Assembly: GCA_039619475.1 (NCBI GenBank)
Contig: CM077116.1
Coordinates: 16,799,443 to 16,863,442 of the forward strand
Reading direction: 5' to 3'
Length of the DNA stretch: 64,000 bases
Source of the DNA: Icerya purchasi
Lineage: Eukaryota > Arthropoda > Insecta > Hemiptera > Monophlebidae
Positions 22,496-33,372 of this stretch are shown here, piece after piece (position 1 is the first letter of the stretch; each line of letters opens with the position of its first letter). Below the pieces are notes generated by a model. That model made no database searches. It was not told where the DNA came from and was given only the letters and a program-made list of their open reading frames with translations. The position numbers and the translations under genes are program-made.

Positions 22496-22987
22496 AGGTG
22501 CGTTTCCAATGACAGCACTTGGCAGAGGCCTGATTTTACGCGTGCGTTCTCACTTGCACGTCCGCCGCGTTCACTCCTCGCTTTGTCCTTTTTTCTCACT
22601 GTAAAATTTGACAGCATAGGTTTTAAAACTAGTGAATTCAATTTTCACGTTAAAAAAGCTCTGCGTTTCCACTTATTTCCGTACTCTTTTTCTTGTTCGA
22701 AATACGTTTCGAAAATTCGGAATCAGCTGATTCAGCTGTTTTCGTTACAATTTTAGTATTTTCTTTGTTTTTTTTGTCAATTTTTTTCAACCAAAATGAG
22801 GAGCACGGCAGATTAATAGAGTTGGTGCACCAAAATCAGTGTGCCTGTAACATTGACAAGAAAGTATAAAAATAATTATTTACATAATTATGACAGCTGA
22901 TTTTGAAAAAAAAATTGAACGCATTTGGAACAAGAGCTTTTCCAAGTTTCTCTGCTCTCAAAAAGTGCTGTCATTGCAAACGCACCT
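22496..22987. mobile_element. MITE nested in the hAT, PIF/Harbinger-like (TTA target)
   Basis: 492 bp with 25-bp terminal inverted repeats starting AGGTGCGTTTCCAATGACAG, one mismatch between the two ends. TTA flanks both sides (22493-22495 and 22988-22990), a 3-bp duplication typical of PIF/Harbinger. There is no transposase. It sits in the hAT leader and therefore inserted after the hAT family acquired that region. The superfamily call rests on duplication length and repeat ends only. Confidence 0.8.
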
Positions 22988-23239
22988 TTATACTTAGTCC
23001 TAGACTCGATCTCAAATATTCTCGAAAATACTCCAGTCGGCACCTTTGATAAACAAAAAGCAAAAATAAAAACAGAATTTTAAAATTTGCGTTGTAAACA
23101 ATATCGACTTTATCCTTTGATAAAGGATATTGTAACACATGTTTATACAAATACAAATAAATAAATAAATAACGTTCATAGCGTTTTGTCTCCGCGCGGC
23201 CGCGGAGCGACCAGAGAGAGGTGTTTTGATTTTTTTTTC

Positions 23240-23313
23240 TAAATTCTTGCGGAACCCCGACAGAGGTATCACGGAACCCTAGGGTTCCGCGGAACACACT
23301 TAGAGTATAGCTG
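23240..23313 (-). repeat. Right hAT terminal and subterminal repeats
   Basis: Contains GGAACCC/GGGTTCC motifs, one pair forming the palindrome GGAACCCTAGGGTTCC, then the terminal repeat ending at 23313. This mirrors the left end. Confidence 0.8.
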
Positions 23314-23321
23314 CTGTAGAT

Positions 23322-24916
23322 TATACTAGGTAAAAGAAAGAAGAAAAAACAATTTTTAATGTGGACAAATAGTTAATTTTTGATTTTTGTCATAAGGGAC
23401 AGCAATTTTTAATTGCGAATTTGCGGAGATCCTAGCAAGGCGCGCATATCTAACTCATAAATTCGAGGCGAATTACAGATAGAAATCTGCAGGATGTAAG
23501 AACTGTAAAAGAAGAAATATTTACACATTCACGAACCACTATCCTTAGTAGAGTCTTTTTGGATCTGGCAACAAAAAATAAAAAGCACGATAAAATATAA
23601 GATATTTTATTAAACTGATTTTGTATAAATAAATCCTTAATAACATATTTTAGTTTTTAGTAGACATCAACTTTTAACATAATTGTTTTGTTTGCAAAAA
23701 AACAAAATGCAATCGATTTTATATTGGATTAAACTAGAACTTTCTTCTTTTCGGAATTAAAATGTACAAATCGGTTAAAGAAAAAAAAAAAACGTTTGTT
23801 AATATGCTAAAATGAATACAGTTCGGCTTTTTTGTGTTTTTTTTTGTAAAAATACTTCTAATATCCTATTTTTAAGACAAATTTCAAGTTCATTTAAAAT
23901 GTAGAGTCAAAAATTTGTCAATTATGTTCATTTGTTTAAAAAATCTTCTGTTTAAAAGTTACTGTCGGCAAAAAGTAAATTGAAATGTACGCTCTAATAG
24001 CATCTAAAGTATAAACGCGACGCCCACTCCTTCAATGATAACTATTTTGTAATCTGATTAGAAAATATTCTTCAATGCTTTAAAAAGCTGAAGATTGCTA
24101 CTTTGTTTTACAATAAACGACTTGAAAACACGGATTTTTTTTTACTCATAATTAGCATTATTTGATTGAGACCGATTTTGGAAACTCATTCTTTACTTTA
24201 AAAGGTAAAATAATTTGATAATTTTGTCCGCGAGCCATATTCAAATTTGACAAATCGGATTTCATTTGTCTTTTATGTACATTTTTGCGATAAAAAGAAA
24301 ACAAATTAAATATACTGCCGCTATCAGCAACTTTTCGGTTATATACACGTTTTGTCACAAAATTTAGTGGATGGGAATACATGGTATAACTACACAGCCA
24401 TTTGCAACTGGTGAAAATCATTTTAAAACTTGTAAATTACAAGCTACCGTTTTTTTTTTTTTTACTAAATTATACAATATACTCTATATCAAGAAACATC
24501 GATTGACATCATATTTAACTCTTCATATCGTGATTAGATTTTACAAAGTATGAAATTACTTTTTTTCACAATTTTTAAATTCTTTGAGAACCGCCACAAA
24601 AAATTGGTTAAAAGCGTAAAATGGTCGTGATTCCACACGAATTTAATTAAGAAAAGAGTATTATTTGTTCAAACGCGGCCATTTTACGAAATTCTATTTG
24701 AAAATACACATACGTAGAAATAATAGGTTCTAAAAAAAGTTTTATAGATCAGGGATATTGGCTGACATGGCGATTTTTTTTTCTTGTTTTTAATCAATAT
24801 ATAAGCAATCAAAATTAGTTTTAAAAAATACAAGAAAATATTACATTACACTGACTTTTCCCTTAATGCCGATGACATAAGTTAACTAGAAATATGTATT
24901 CGTATAAAAATTTAAA
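23322..24916. other. AT-rich intergenic DNA
   Basis: No gene, exon or element end recognised; the ORFs are chance-sized. Confidence 0.55.
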
Positions 24917-25239
24917 CAGGGAGGCCACTCAACCGGGAATAAGCCGGGAATTTGGTCATAAAACCGGGAAAAAAGAAAAACGGCGAAAGACGATATTTTT
25001 AGTAAGAAAAATCATTTGAAACAAAAATTGAATGCATTTTTTACTGTACTTTACTCAAAATAAATTACGAAATTCAATTTTATTCATATAAAATACGCTG
25101 CGGCGGTCAAATATCAATATTAACAAAAAAAATCCATTCTTTTTGTACAATTCTAGTTATCGGGAAATCGGGAGGATTTAGACCAGGAAAATCGGGAATA
25201 AACCGAGAATTTAAAAATTACATTTTAGTGGCCACCATG
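24917..25239 (+). mobile_element. Non-autonomous DNA transposon (CCGGGAA-rich MITE), copy 2
   Basis: 323 bp, the inverted homologue of 6764-7112. The ends CAGGGAGGCCACT and CATGGTGGCCACT (read inward from the right) match at 11 of 13 bases. CCGGGAA recurs at the left (accgggaataagccgggaat) and again near the right end. The flanks TTAAA and TTGAA are a possible decayed 5-bp duplication. No coding capacity. Two copies within 18 kb suggest a multicopy family. Confidence 0.78.
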
Positions 25240-26659
25240 TTGAAGTAAAACCGCATTCGTTGTGCTTGAAAAGTACAATAGGCCATATTAAATTTTTCAA
25301 GCCACCACTACCAAAATAAGAAATTAGTTATATATTTAATTATTATATTAATGGAACGTAAATTGAATTTTAAATAATTTAACGTTATTTTTTGTTGCAT
25401 TCTGAAAAGTGTTAATTTTATAGGTTTTACTGAATCAAACATAGTACACATAATATTTAGTTTTATACTACGCTTTCTTAGTTTCCGTGGATCTACAAAC
25501 CATCAATATACAGATACATATACACGTATTTTATTTTAATTCTACATATACGAAAATATATTATAAAATTTGCGATTTCGAATTTCGCGTTGATTATAAA
25601 AAAACTTCCATCTTCAGGAAGTTAATAATAATCATGTGGTTAAAAGTCAGTTACAATAGTGCGTGAAATGCAATACCTATAACGAAAGAACGAATACGAA
25701 CAGAAATTTTTAAATTTAAGGTGATTAATTTTTTAGAATTACAAATAAAAAAAAATACGGTATTTATTACCCGTAGAATGGTGCTAAATTCGGTTGTTAC
25801 TAATAAAATAGAACGAATCCTGAATTCGTGGTATTGGTTAGAAATCTAATAGAAAACCAAAGTCGGAATTTCCGAAATTCTTTTATATTATGTATCGCAT
25901 CAAATTCAAATTCCCCTACAGACAAACGATCTCATGCAATGTTTTTTTTTTTTCATTTTTTATAATCTGCTCTCCTTTTTTATCTTTCGTGCACTACGCT
26001 ATTTCTATCTAAATGAGTCTCGACTGATCCGTAGAAAACAAGTTTTTAATACGATAAGTTTCATCATAAATATGGATCACACAACCTTTAGATTAAAACG
26101 AAATGGAAAAATGTATTTTTTTCTACTTAAATATAACAACATAAATCTATTGCAATAATTAAGACAAATATTTTCAAATCGCAAAAGGGGTTCGCAAGTT
26201 TATTAATAATGTGCATCGGTAAGAAATAGTTAATAAAATTAATTTTATATGATAAATTTTTATTTATTTTTTTTGATGTTTAAAACAGATTTGGATTTGT
26301 CCTTTTATTGGAATAATCCATCTGCCATATCGATATTTCGAGAATCTCTAATATTTTAAATATTAGATGTAGTATAGTGTTTGAACGTTATTTTAAACGG
26401 CAAAGTTGATTAAATTTAATGATATGACTACGTGTAAGTTACTTAAACTGGAAAAAAAAGACAAAGAAAGCTTTTAAAAGTAATTTGAAGCCTAAAAACT
26501 AAAACATAATCGAAATGTTTATTCGTTCTGAACGAATATTAATAGTTATTTAACTGGATATTTAACACGTAGACAAATTTCACGCTAAATAACTTAAAAA
26601 CAAAATAAAACTGAATTTCTTTAAAATCAATGTATGTTAAAATTTTCTATATATGTTTA
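25240..26659. other. AT-rich intergenic DNA
   Basis: Nothing recognised; the short ORF at 25934-26158 is of chance size. Confidence 0.55.
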
Positions 26660-26661
26660 TA

Positions 26662-27900
26662 CAGGGTACGGCACAGGAACCTATCGTATTTCAAATCGCC
26701 ATAACTCAAGAGAAAAAAAAATTAGCATAAAATTTTTTTTTCAAAATAAAAATGGAATTTTATTAATTTTTATTTTAAATGGACATGCGTAGAATGATTT
26801 AGTTTTAAAAACAACATCGCTTAAATGACTCTACCTCTTTTTTCAACATTTCTTACCTTTCTTGAAATTTGCGATCAATTTTTTGAGCATAATGTCAGGC
26901 GGGAATTTGGTTTCTCGTTCTATGTTCTCTCGCAGTTCCGCCGGGTCCCGTTGTTTATTAATAAAAAGTCACAATCTGACAAATCCGGCGATCGAAGTGA
27001 CTAGGTCAGATCACTCCACATGAGATTATGCAGTTACCAAAATATTTCCGTAGCAACTGTATGGTTTCTGTTGCCGTAGGCACGTCTTGCTAGAACCAAG
27101 TATACGGTAATTTCCCCTTTCTGCGCTACGCAAACACAAGGAACTACTCCAACATTTGCCGATACGCTCGCCGTTCATCATCTTTTCCAAGAAGGACCGA
27201 CTACGCCGTAAGACGCATGCTGTTACCTTCGAAAAGTGAAGTAGTTTTTCGTGAATTAACGTATATTTTGGTTGTTAACGTCACCGCACAGATAAAAATG
27301 CACCTCCTCCGTAAACGAAACGCGGCCTACGGGCAATTCCTTATCTTCGATTTCTTGAAGCATCCGTTTGCAAAGCTCGTAATTGATTAACGCGATCTGT
27401 GACCAGCAGTTCTTCGGTCAATAACATTTTATATGGATGAGAGTGTAAATCTTTGTGGAGAATACATGGCACGGTTCCGACGCTTAGCTGCAAACTGTTG
27501 TACTTTCCATTTTTGCGCACTGTTTTTTAAAGCGACACACACACGCTTCATATTTTACGGTGTTTTGACCTTCTTCGCAATCCCGCAGATTTTATTTTAT
27601 TAACGATACCTTTTCCGCCAAGTTTTTAACCTATAGACGGACAGTTGCTTCGGTAAGCACTGGTTTACTTGGCCGAATAAAAAAAGTACGAAAAGCGTAG
27701 GATTCCTGACTCGAAAAACAGCTCAACCGCAAGGGCGCGGTGTTTTGTGTTTCACTCACCCATCGTTACTAAATACTACCGCTTTAACCAGAACTTGATG
27801 GACTAGACTACAACCAACTGAAATCTTGCCCCCCCACCCACACTCTTTGTTTAGCTACAGTAGCGATTTGAAACATGATAGGTTCCTGTGCCGCACCCTG
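26662..27900 (-). mobile_element. Decayed DD41D-type mariner relative with well-preserved terminal repeats
   Basis: 1239 bp flanked by TA (26660-26661 and 27901-27902). The 38-bp terminal inverted repeats start CAGGGTGCGGCACAGGAACC and differ at three positions. The minus strand carries a broken transposase: MGE*NTKHRALAVELFFESG near 27770, HPYKMLLTEELLVTD near 27430, FTEEVHFYLCGDVNNQNIR at about 27240-27300 (equivalent to FSGEAHF of the element at 9549) and TWF*QD near 27095 (equivalent to WFQQD). Many stops and frameshifts are present. It belongs to a different subfamily from the 9.5-kb element because the terminal repeats and protein differ. Confidence 0.9.
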
Positions 27901-27902
27901 TA

Positions 27903-29912
27903 TATCAAAAATAGTCAATTTTGTTGTTTAAACTATATACACCGAGTTTAATTTCTTTTACGCGTGCAAATAGTTTAAAATTAATCGCGTATACCACCAA
28001 GGTGCAGTTTGTAAAATTTTAGTACTTTTTTGGAAAACAATTATTGATCTTCAACTTTTCTACCTGTCTCACACATTGTCACGTTTATGATTATTTCGGT
28101 AATTTCTTTGCAAAACGTTCACATTTTTCTAATAATTCTTTTTTTTTTTGAATATATGAAAGCGAGGAAGTTTTATGTATATCGGGAAAATATACTGCTT
28201 ATATTCTATTCGTTTTTGAACATTTGTAGTGATGTACATTTTCCGGAAAATATTCTTAACCAAAAGAATTTGCAACTAAAATATCTATGGTAGAGGAAAC
28301 TACTTTTTTCTGTCGTTTTATATACGTGCCGTTCAGCATGCATACGAATCGTATACTGTTAAGCAGCTAGCTGTAAAGTTCTTATTAGACTTAAACTATG
28401 ATATCTCGAATTTTCCCATGCTACATGTAAACATGTGGCGGATAGAATCTGTAAGAAAATGTTAAATTTATTTATACCATTTTTTCGCCAGAGCGGCTCT
28501 CGTTTCTTGCAATAAATTTTTTTGTTATTCTACTCATTCTCCGAATGATGGTAAAATCATAGACAATTGGAAATGGAAAAATTTGTCAAAATGCAAAAAT
28601 TTAATTATAGAGTCGATGCAATAAACAGATAATCGCAGTACTTACATGTTTTAAATACACTATTTTACATGGGACTGCAAAAGTTTCGTATGCGCCTATA
28701 CTATAGGAACTTTTGTCGATAAACAATGTTAAGTACAAAGTAAAAAAAACATGTTACTTTTTATGTAAAAAATAATCTTCTTAATTTTTATGTAATTTCC
28801 TAACATGGAATGTTTGGAACTGCAAAAAGGAACTACTATGGAACACTATAGTCCACGTAAATATTTAATAGCTCATTATGTATTTGGTTTCTCATATTTT
28901 CAACATTCAATTAGATGACTGCATAAAAACTGTAATTGAATACGATTATTCCATTCCCGAAAATTTCGACTTGTGTACCTTATTCACCAAATATTTAAGC
29001 AAGTTTAAAATCATTCTGCGATATAATTTTTATATTGCAACGTAAAAATTAATTTTATTGATATAATTGAAAATTTTTATACATTTCTTTGAAACAGAGA
29101 TAACAGATATGTAAAAAAAAAGTAAAATTGATATTTTTTTTTGTTTATAAATGTAAAATTCTTACAGTAATTCTGAGTACCTCAAATTAAATCGTATGTA
29201 GAAAATAAACATTAATATATATTTCAGTTGTGTTAAAAAAAATAAAATAAATAAAAACCAATTTGCTGAAATTAATGTAAAAACTCTGAAAAAATTTTGG
29301 CATATTTTATGATATATATACGCTATATTTTGGTTATTTAAAAAACTCCGCTAGCAGCAAGCATTAATTGCACAACCTGTTACATTTTTTAGAAACGTGT
29401 TATATATGAATATTAAAATATATATACATTCATTTTGTGAGGTAGAAATTATGAAATATCTTGAGTTTAAGTTTTATTCATAAAATGTTGATCTTACCAT
29501 AATCTTGACAATTAGTAAAAGTAGATTTAATATTCATTTAGGGTTGGTAATGCAAAGCATAAGCAATTAAATGTTAACTAGATACAAATTCTGCGGTTAT
29601 ATAACAGCAACTATTATAGTAAAGATATAAATGTTTACACGAGTAAAGTAAATTTAATATTGAATGTAATTTTAATTGAAGATAAAAAATAAAATGTCGA
29701 TTACCGATAAGTTGAAATATATACACATATAAAAACAAGCTTTTTACTTTACAATAACAGTTGTATGATCAACAAAAATATATTTCAATATAAAAGTACG
29801 CAAAAAAAAATCCAAACATACCAAAAAAACTGTAAGTATGTAAACAAATGTACATGTCAAAACAATAAACATATGGAATGATTCGTAACCATTGTAAAAT
29901 GATAAATAATTA
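27903..29912. other. AT-rich intergenic DNA and 3' flank of the SMCO4-like gene
   Basis: The right end should include the 3' UTR of the minus-strand gene at 29913. Nothing else recognised. Confidence 0.5.
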
Positions 29913-30086
29913 TTAAGGAACATTTTTTGGTCTTGTATTGAAATATATGTATATGAATATCATAACAAATATTGTAACGAACGTTGGTAAGACTAGGGGC
30001 ACAACGTATTTTTTATTTTCCAAAAACTCACGTTTCCGTTGCTTTTTTTGTTTCGGTGTTTCTTTCGTTGCTTTTTTCGTTTTCAT
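29913..30086 (-). CDS. SMCO4-like single-pass membrane microprotein, 57 aa
   Basis: A 57-residue protein matching the SMCO4 family (single-pass membrane and coiled-coil domain-containing protein 4) in length and layout. A Lys-rich, predicted cytosolic or coiled-coil N-terminus (KETPKQKKQRKREFLENKK, 8-26) is followed by one hydrophobic segment (about 28-49, VVPLVLPT...FIYIYF) and a short tail starting NTRP. The VLPT...TRP spacing is the family signature. I chose the ATG at 30084-30086, not the in-frame one 45 bases upstream, because CTGTATTTTAG|ACATA lies between them and looks like a splice acceptor, so the upstream codons are intron. Molecular function is not established for the family. The 5' noncoding exon was not located. 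Confidence 0.82.
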   Translation of the reverse strand: MKTKKATKETPKQKKQRKREFLENKKYVVPLVLPTFVTIFVMIFIYIYFNTRPKNVP

Positions 30087-30091
30087 TATGT

Positions 30092-31420
30092 CTAAAATAC
30101 AGTTACACCAACGCAATATATTATCACTCAAATCTTTAGAAATAAAATGGTATTAAAGAAACAATAAAAATATAAATTACTTATGTAATCTTCTAATTTT
30201 TGAATTGATGCATTAAATGAAGTGTACTAAAAAAAAAAAAAAATCCAAAGCACGTTTTAATTTAATTTATTTTCGATGTAAATTTTTAACTGAATACGAT
30301 TTTTATACATTTTCTTTTTTCCGCATATGTGATTGACCGTTATCCTTTCGATGTTCAATATTCTATAAATTTTATCGTGTTTTCGTCCAAACTATCCCTT
30401 AATCTGTTAAATACCCGTATTTTAATGTTAATTATAAATGATAAAAATATATAATTTCTTAAAACAACATTAAACAATATTCTATTTAAACGAAATTGTA
30501 ATGGTATCATAAATAAGAAAATAAATGTAATACTATCTATAAAAATTTCAATAATTTGTATTATGTAAAAAAAATCCAACTTACATATGAACTTTCAAAA
30601 CAGAAAAATTAAACGTTTAATTTAAATGATACAGTAACAACTTAAACACAGCCTTTATAATTCCGTATCGTACATATATTAATTTACATATTAAATACAC
30701 TAGATATTAACTACTTAAAAATACATTATTAAAGTTCGAACATAAATAAAAGATAAATTCACAACGTAAACAAATACACGTAAGATACAGGTGTCAATTT
30801 TTTATCCATAACATTACAATACCGGTTAAATATTAGTGGATTACACACGAAATTATTTCAAATTTATGTGGTGAAGGTACTTTTAAGATCTTATTTAAAA
30901 ATTAATTTAATATTTAATTATATAGATAATTTTTATAATAAAAAATTTATGTTGTTTTTAAAGTAGATGAAATATTAAAAAAATAATCAGCATATCAGTT
31001 TCTGTATATTTTTAATTAAAATCAAAAATATTGAAGTAAATAAAAAATAATGCATTATATTGAAAAAATTTCGAAGTTATAAGTTGTTTTTTGATTTTTA
31101 GTTTAAAAATATTGAACATTTAAATGGGATTTTATTTAACAATTTTCACATACTAATAATTTATATGGATATTTAAAACTTCAAAAATGATAATTGAAAA
31201 TTTTGCCTTTTAATTATTGCACAGAATTCTCGAACCGAGCTGAAATACACGATGCGATTGCTAAATTAGCACACATTAAAAGCAAAGGGCTATGTCTCAT
31301 GTAGCAGCCATACCGATGTAGCCAACAGCGTAGCCAAAACATAACAGCAGAAATAGCATGCCAGATATCAGATGCGATAGTTATTGAGTGCGCTTTCATC
31401 TTCGCTATATCGCCAACCAA
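30092..31420. other. Leader intron of the SMCO4-like gene and unassigned sequence
   Basis: The left part is AT-rich and should contain the intron before 30091. At 31190-31420 the base composition shifts to less AT-rich and a 68-codon minus ORF appears (31214-31420). It directly abuts the transposon at 31421 and is probably transposon-related, but no family was recognised. Confidence 0.4.
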
Positions 31421-31588
31421 GGGCGTCGTCAGCCGATAAGCCAGGGAGGGGCAAGATGAGTTATACGAAAAATAAAATTTATAAGTTGTAAAGGCTTAAT
31501 ATTTTACTAAACAAGAATAAAATCTTAATTAAAAGATAAATTTTCCAAATTGTCCATGATTACGCGCCTATGAATACTCATCAATGCC

Positions 31589-31965
31589 GCACGTAACAGT
31601 CGTATTGCTCGAATTCGAGCGTCGTGACTACCTATTCGTTCATTCTAGTTGTACAGAATAGGTAGCGCTCATAGCAATTATTATATGCAACGCAGGTGTA
31701 CACACGCAAGAAGACTACATTCGGAACTGATAGTAGCCGCTTGTTATCGCGCCACTAGTGCAGTCCTGTGTGTGTCTGCTGTGTACTGACCTAGCGCGCA
31801 TATGGTGTTGAACGTGGTGGTTTGCCATTGCCTGCCACGTGATTATTAGCGATTATTTATTTATTTATTTAATTCTTGTAATAAGTTTGTCGTCGCTCGG
31901 GATCGAACCCGTGACCGCCATATCGGAAGTCAAGCGCTCTAGCAACTAGGCTATCGCGACGACCT
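31589..31965 (-). mobile_element. tRNA-derived SINE, copy 1 (nested)
   Basis: Runs on the minus strand from a tRNA-like head (31889-31963) through a TAAA-rich linker and a body containing ACACACAGGACTGCACTAGT to near 31589. TCAATGCC occurs at 31581-31588 and 31966-31973 as a possible target duplication. The body matches 41306-41581, for example a stretch around gtgcagtcctgtgtgtgtct. Two copies plus a tRNA-like promoter support SINE identity; the LINE partner is unknown. Confidence 0.72.
31889..31963 (-). other. tRNA-like SINE head with A and B boxes (pol III promoter)
   Basis: 75 nt with a perfect 7-bp acceptor-like pairing (GTCGTCG with CGACGAC), an A box TAGCCTAGTTGC and a B box GGTTCGATCCC. 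The T stem pairs at only two or three positions and the anticodon stem is poor, so this is not a working tRNA gene. It fits an internal pol III promoter of a SINE. Confidence 0.7.
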
Positions 31966-32040
31966 TCAATGCCAGTTGATTAAAAAGTTTTAAAGCTCCA
32001 GGGGGCAGCTGCCCCTTCATACCCCCCGCTGGCGACGCCC

Positions 32041-32512
32041 ATGTCTCCAGCTGAGGTTTATTTCATCCTGTGTTTCGATGTAGTTATGTAGATTATGTTC
32101 AATTTTACCACGTATTTTATTTTTATTTTCCAAGTCATATTTTAGTATGCTCCACACTGACGGCTGACTATAAGAGTAACTAGCCCCGGCAGCCTGCAGT
32201 GATGGTGATAAGTATTGATTTTCTGTAATTTTTAATTTTATTAGTAACAGCAGTAATGATTTAGCTCAACCACTGAATAATAATAGTAACATTAAAAATA
32301 TTTTTAATCTAAATAGTTTTAATACAAATATTCATTGTAAAAAAGTTTCAAATAATAACAAAATGAAATGAAAACATTAAGTGTCTATTACTTTATTTAC
32401 ATATTAAGCATATTGCGCCAACTGACAGCATCACATCTGTGAGTATTATTATGCTCGTAATCAGTGTTCATGGGATTGAGACATCCTCAGCAAATAAATT
32501 TCACTTTCGGCG
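32041..32512. other. Unassigned sequence between transposon fragments
   Basis: AT-rich with no recognised feature; it may be flank of the Polinton-like fragment at 32513. Confidence 0.4.
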
Positions 32513-33221
32513 CTACATCCACCACAACTGATTGAATTTCTTTATCTGTGCGAATTGATAATTTCCATTAGATCCCCAATATTTAGCAGACTGATTTTCT
32601 TTGAAGGCGAACACAACTTGGATTTTGTTCTTGCATGTATTTGTCTCAGCATAGTCAGATTCAATCAGCTTGTATAAGTTGATGGATACTCTGTTTATTC
32701 TTTCAAATCTTTCGGTGTCTGATAGCGAACGGATCGGTAATTGAATATAGCCAAAATCATATACTTTCTCTGTAAAAGGTTGTACAGCCACATCGAGAAC
32801 AGATTTTTTGTAAATTTTGTCAAAATTGCATACATGAAACTATTTTTATTTTCAGAATTATTAGGATTTTTAATATAGATGACTGCTCTTCACTTAGCTA
32901 CTTCTTTAGGTAATCCAATTGTTGTTGGGCTATACACTGGTTGAGACAGTGGAAAAGGTATTTGCATTAATGGCGGAGTCTGCAAATATTGTGAATTTTG
33001 TGATGTTACTGGAGATGATAAAAGTGTTGATATAGACGATGGAACTGAATCCAAGAATGATTGTTGCATGGTGGTGCTGGTGGCAGTGGAAAATCTATAT
33101 TTGGAAAAATACTGGTTGTAAAATCGTCCGGAAACATTGCATTATCATGATCATTTACAAAAAAATTCTGAATAAATTCGCTAGCAGTAACGCTGTTCAC
33201 TTCATTGATATTAGTATTCAT
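32513..33221 (-). pseudogene. Degraded coding fragment, possibly from a Polinton/Maverick-type element
   Basis: Three overlapping minus-strand pieces in different frames. The first (from 33221) starts MNTNINEVNSVTASEFIQNF. A Ser/Thr/Gln/Pro-rich linker follows in another frame. The last (32513-32791) contains YDFGYIQLPIRSLSDTERFE and VSINLYKL. Just before it, in a different frame, NSFMYAILTKF is visible. The order and look of these blocks recall the region ahead of protein-primed type-B polymerases in Polinton-like elements, but no polymerase motif is present, so identity is uncertain. Frameshifts and stops show it is not functional. Confidence 0.35.
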
Positions 33222-33372
33222 TATTGAAAGATATGTTTATTTTACTAAAAAAAACTTTGAAAAAATTTTAAATCACTTTCAAAACTCTTGACCGTCAGAA
33301 AACGATCTGATCATAATGAAGAGCAAATGACAAGCGAGAAACTTGTTCAGGATTGCAACTATGCACCCTGAT

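Larger units (their letters stand above)
19311..23313 (-). mobile_element. Complete hAT transposon (ZBED5/Charlie-like) with intact transposase
   Basis: 4003 bp flanked by a perfect 8-bp duplication, CTGTAGAT (19303-19310 and 23314-23321), the signature length for hAT. The left end reads CAGTGGTTCTCAAACTTTTT and the right end, read inward, CAGCTATACTCTAAGTGTGT. They are imperfect repeats sharing CAG, CTC and AA positions, as in Charlie-type elements. Both subterminal regions repeat GGAACCC. The minus strand carries an uninterrupted 640-aa transposase. The region between the gene start and the right end (21438-23313) is unusually long and holds a CpG-rich stretch and a nested MITE (22496-22987). 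It could be an autonomous copy, provided the MITE has not disrupted the promoter. Confidence 0.96.
31421..32040. mobile_element. Non-autonomous DNA transposon with GGGCGTCG terminal repeats, carrying a nested SINE
   Basis: The ends are inverted: GGGCGTCGTCAGCCG at 31421 and, read inward from 32040, GGGCGTCGCCAGCGG. Next come G-rich subterminal blocks (agggaggggc and ggggggta). No clear target duplication is visible. The ends resemble those of the element at 42022-42674, which has an 8-bp duplication, so an hAT-like family is inferred. About 60% of the length is a SINE inserted inside. Confidence 0.6.

Noticed and set aside
30087..30131. In-frame upstream ATG of the SMCO4-like ORF as the start
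   Set aside because: A splice acceptor lies between it and the conserved start, so these codons are most likely intron.
31889..31963. A tRNA gene on the minus strand
   Set aside because: A and B boxes and the acceptor pairing are good, but the T and anticodon stems hardly pair and the sequence continues into a repeated SINE body.
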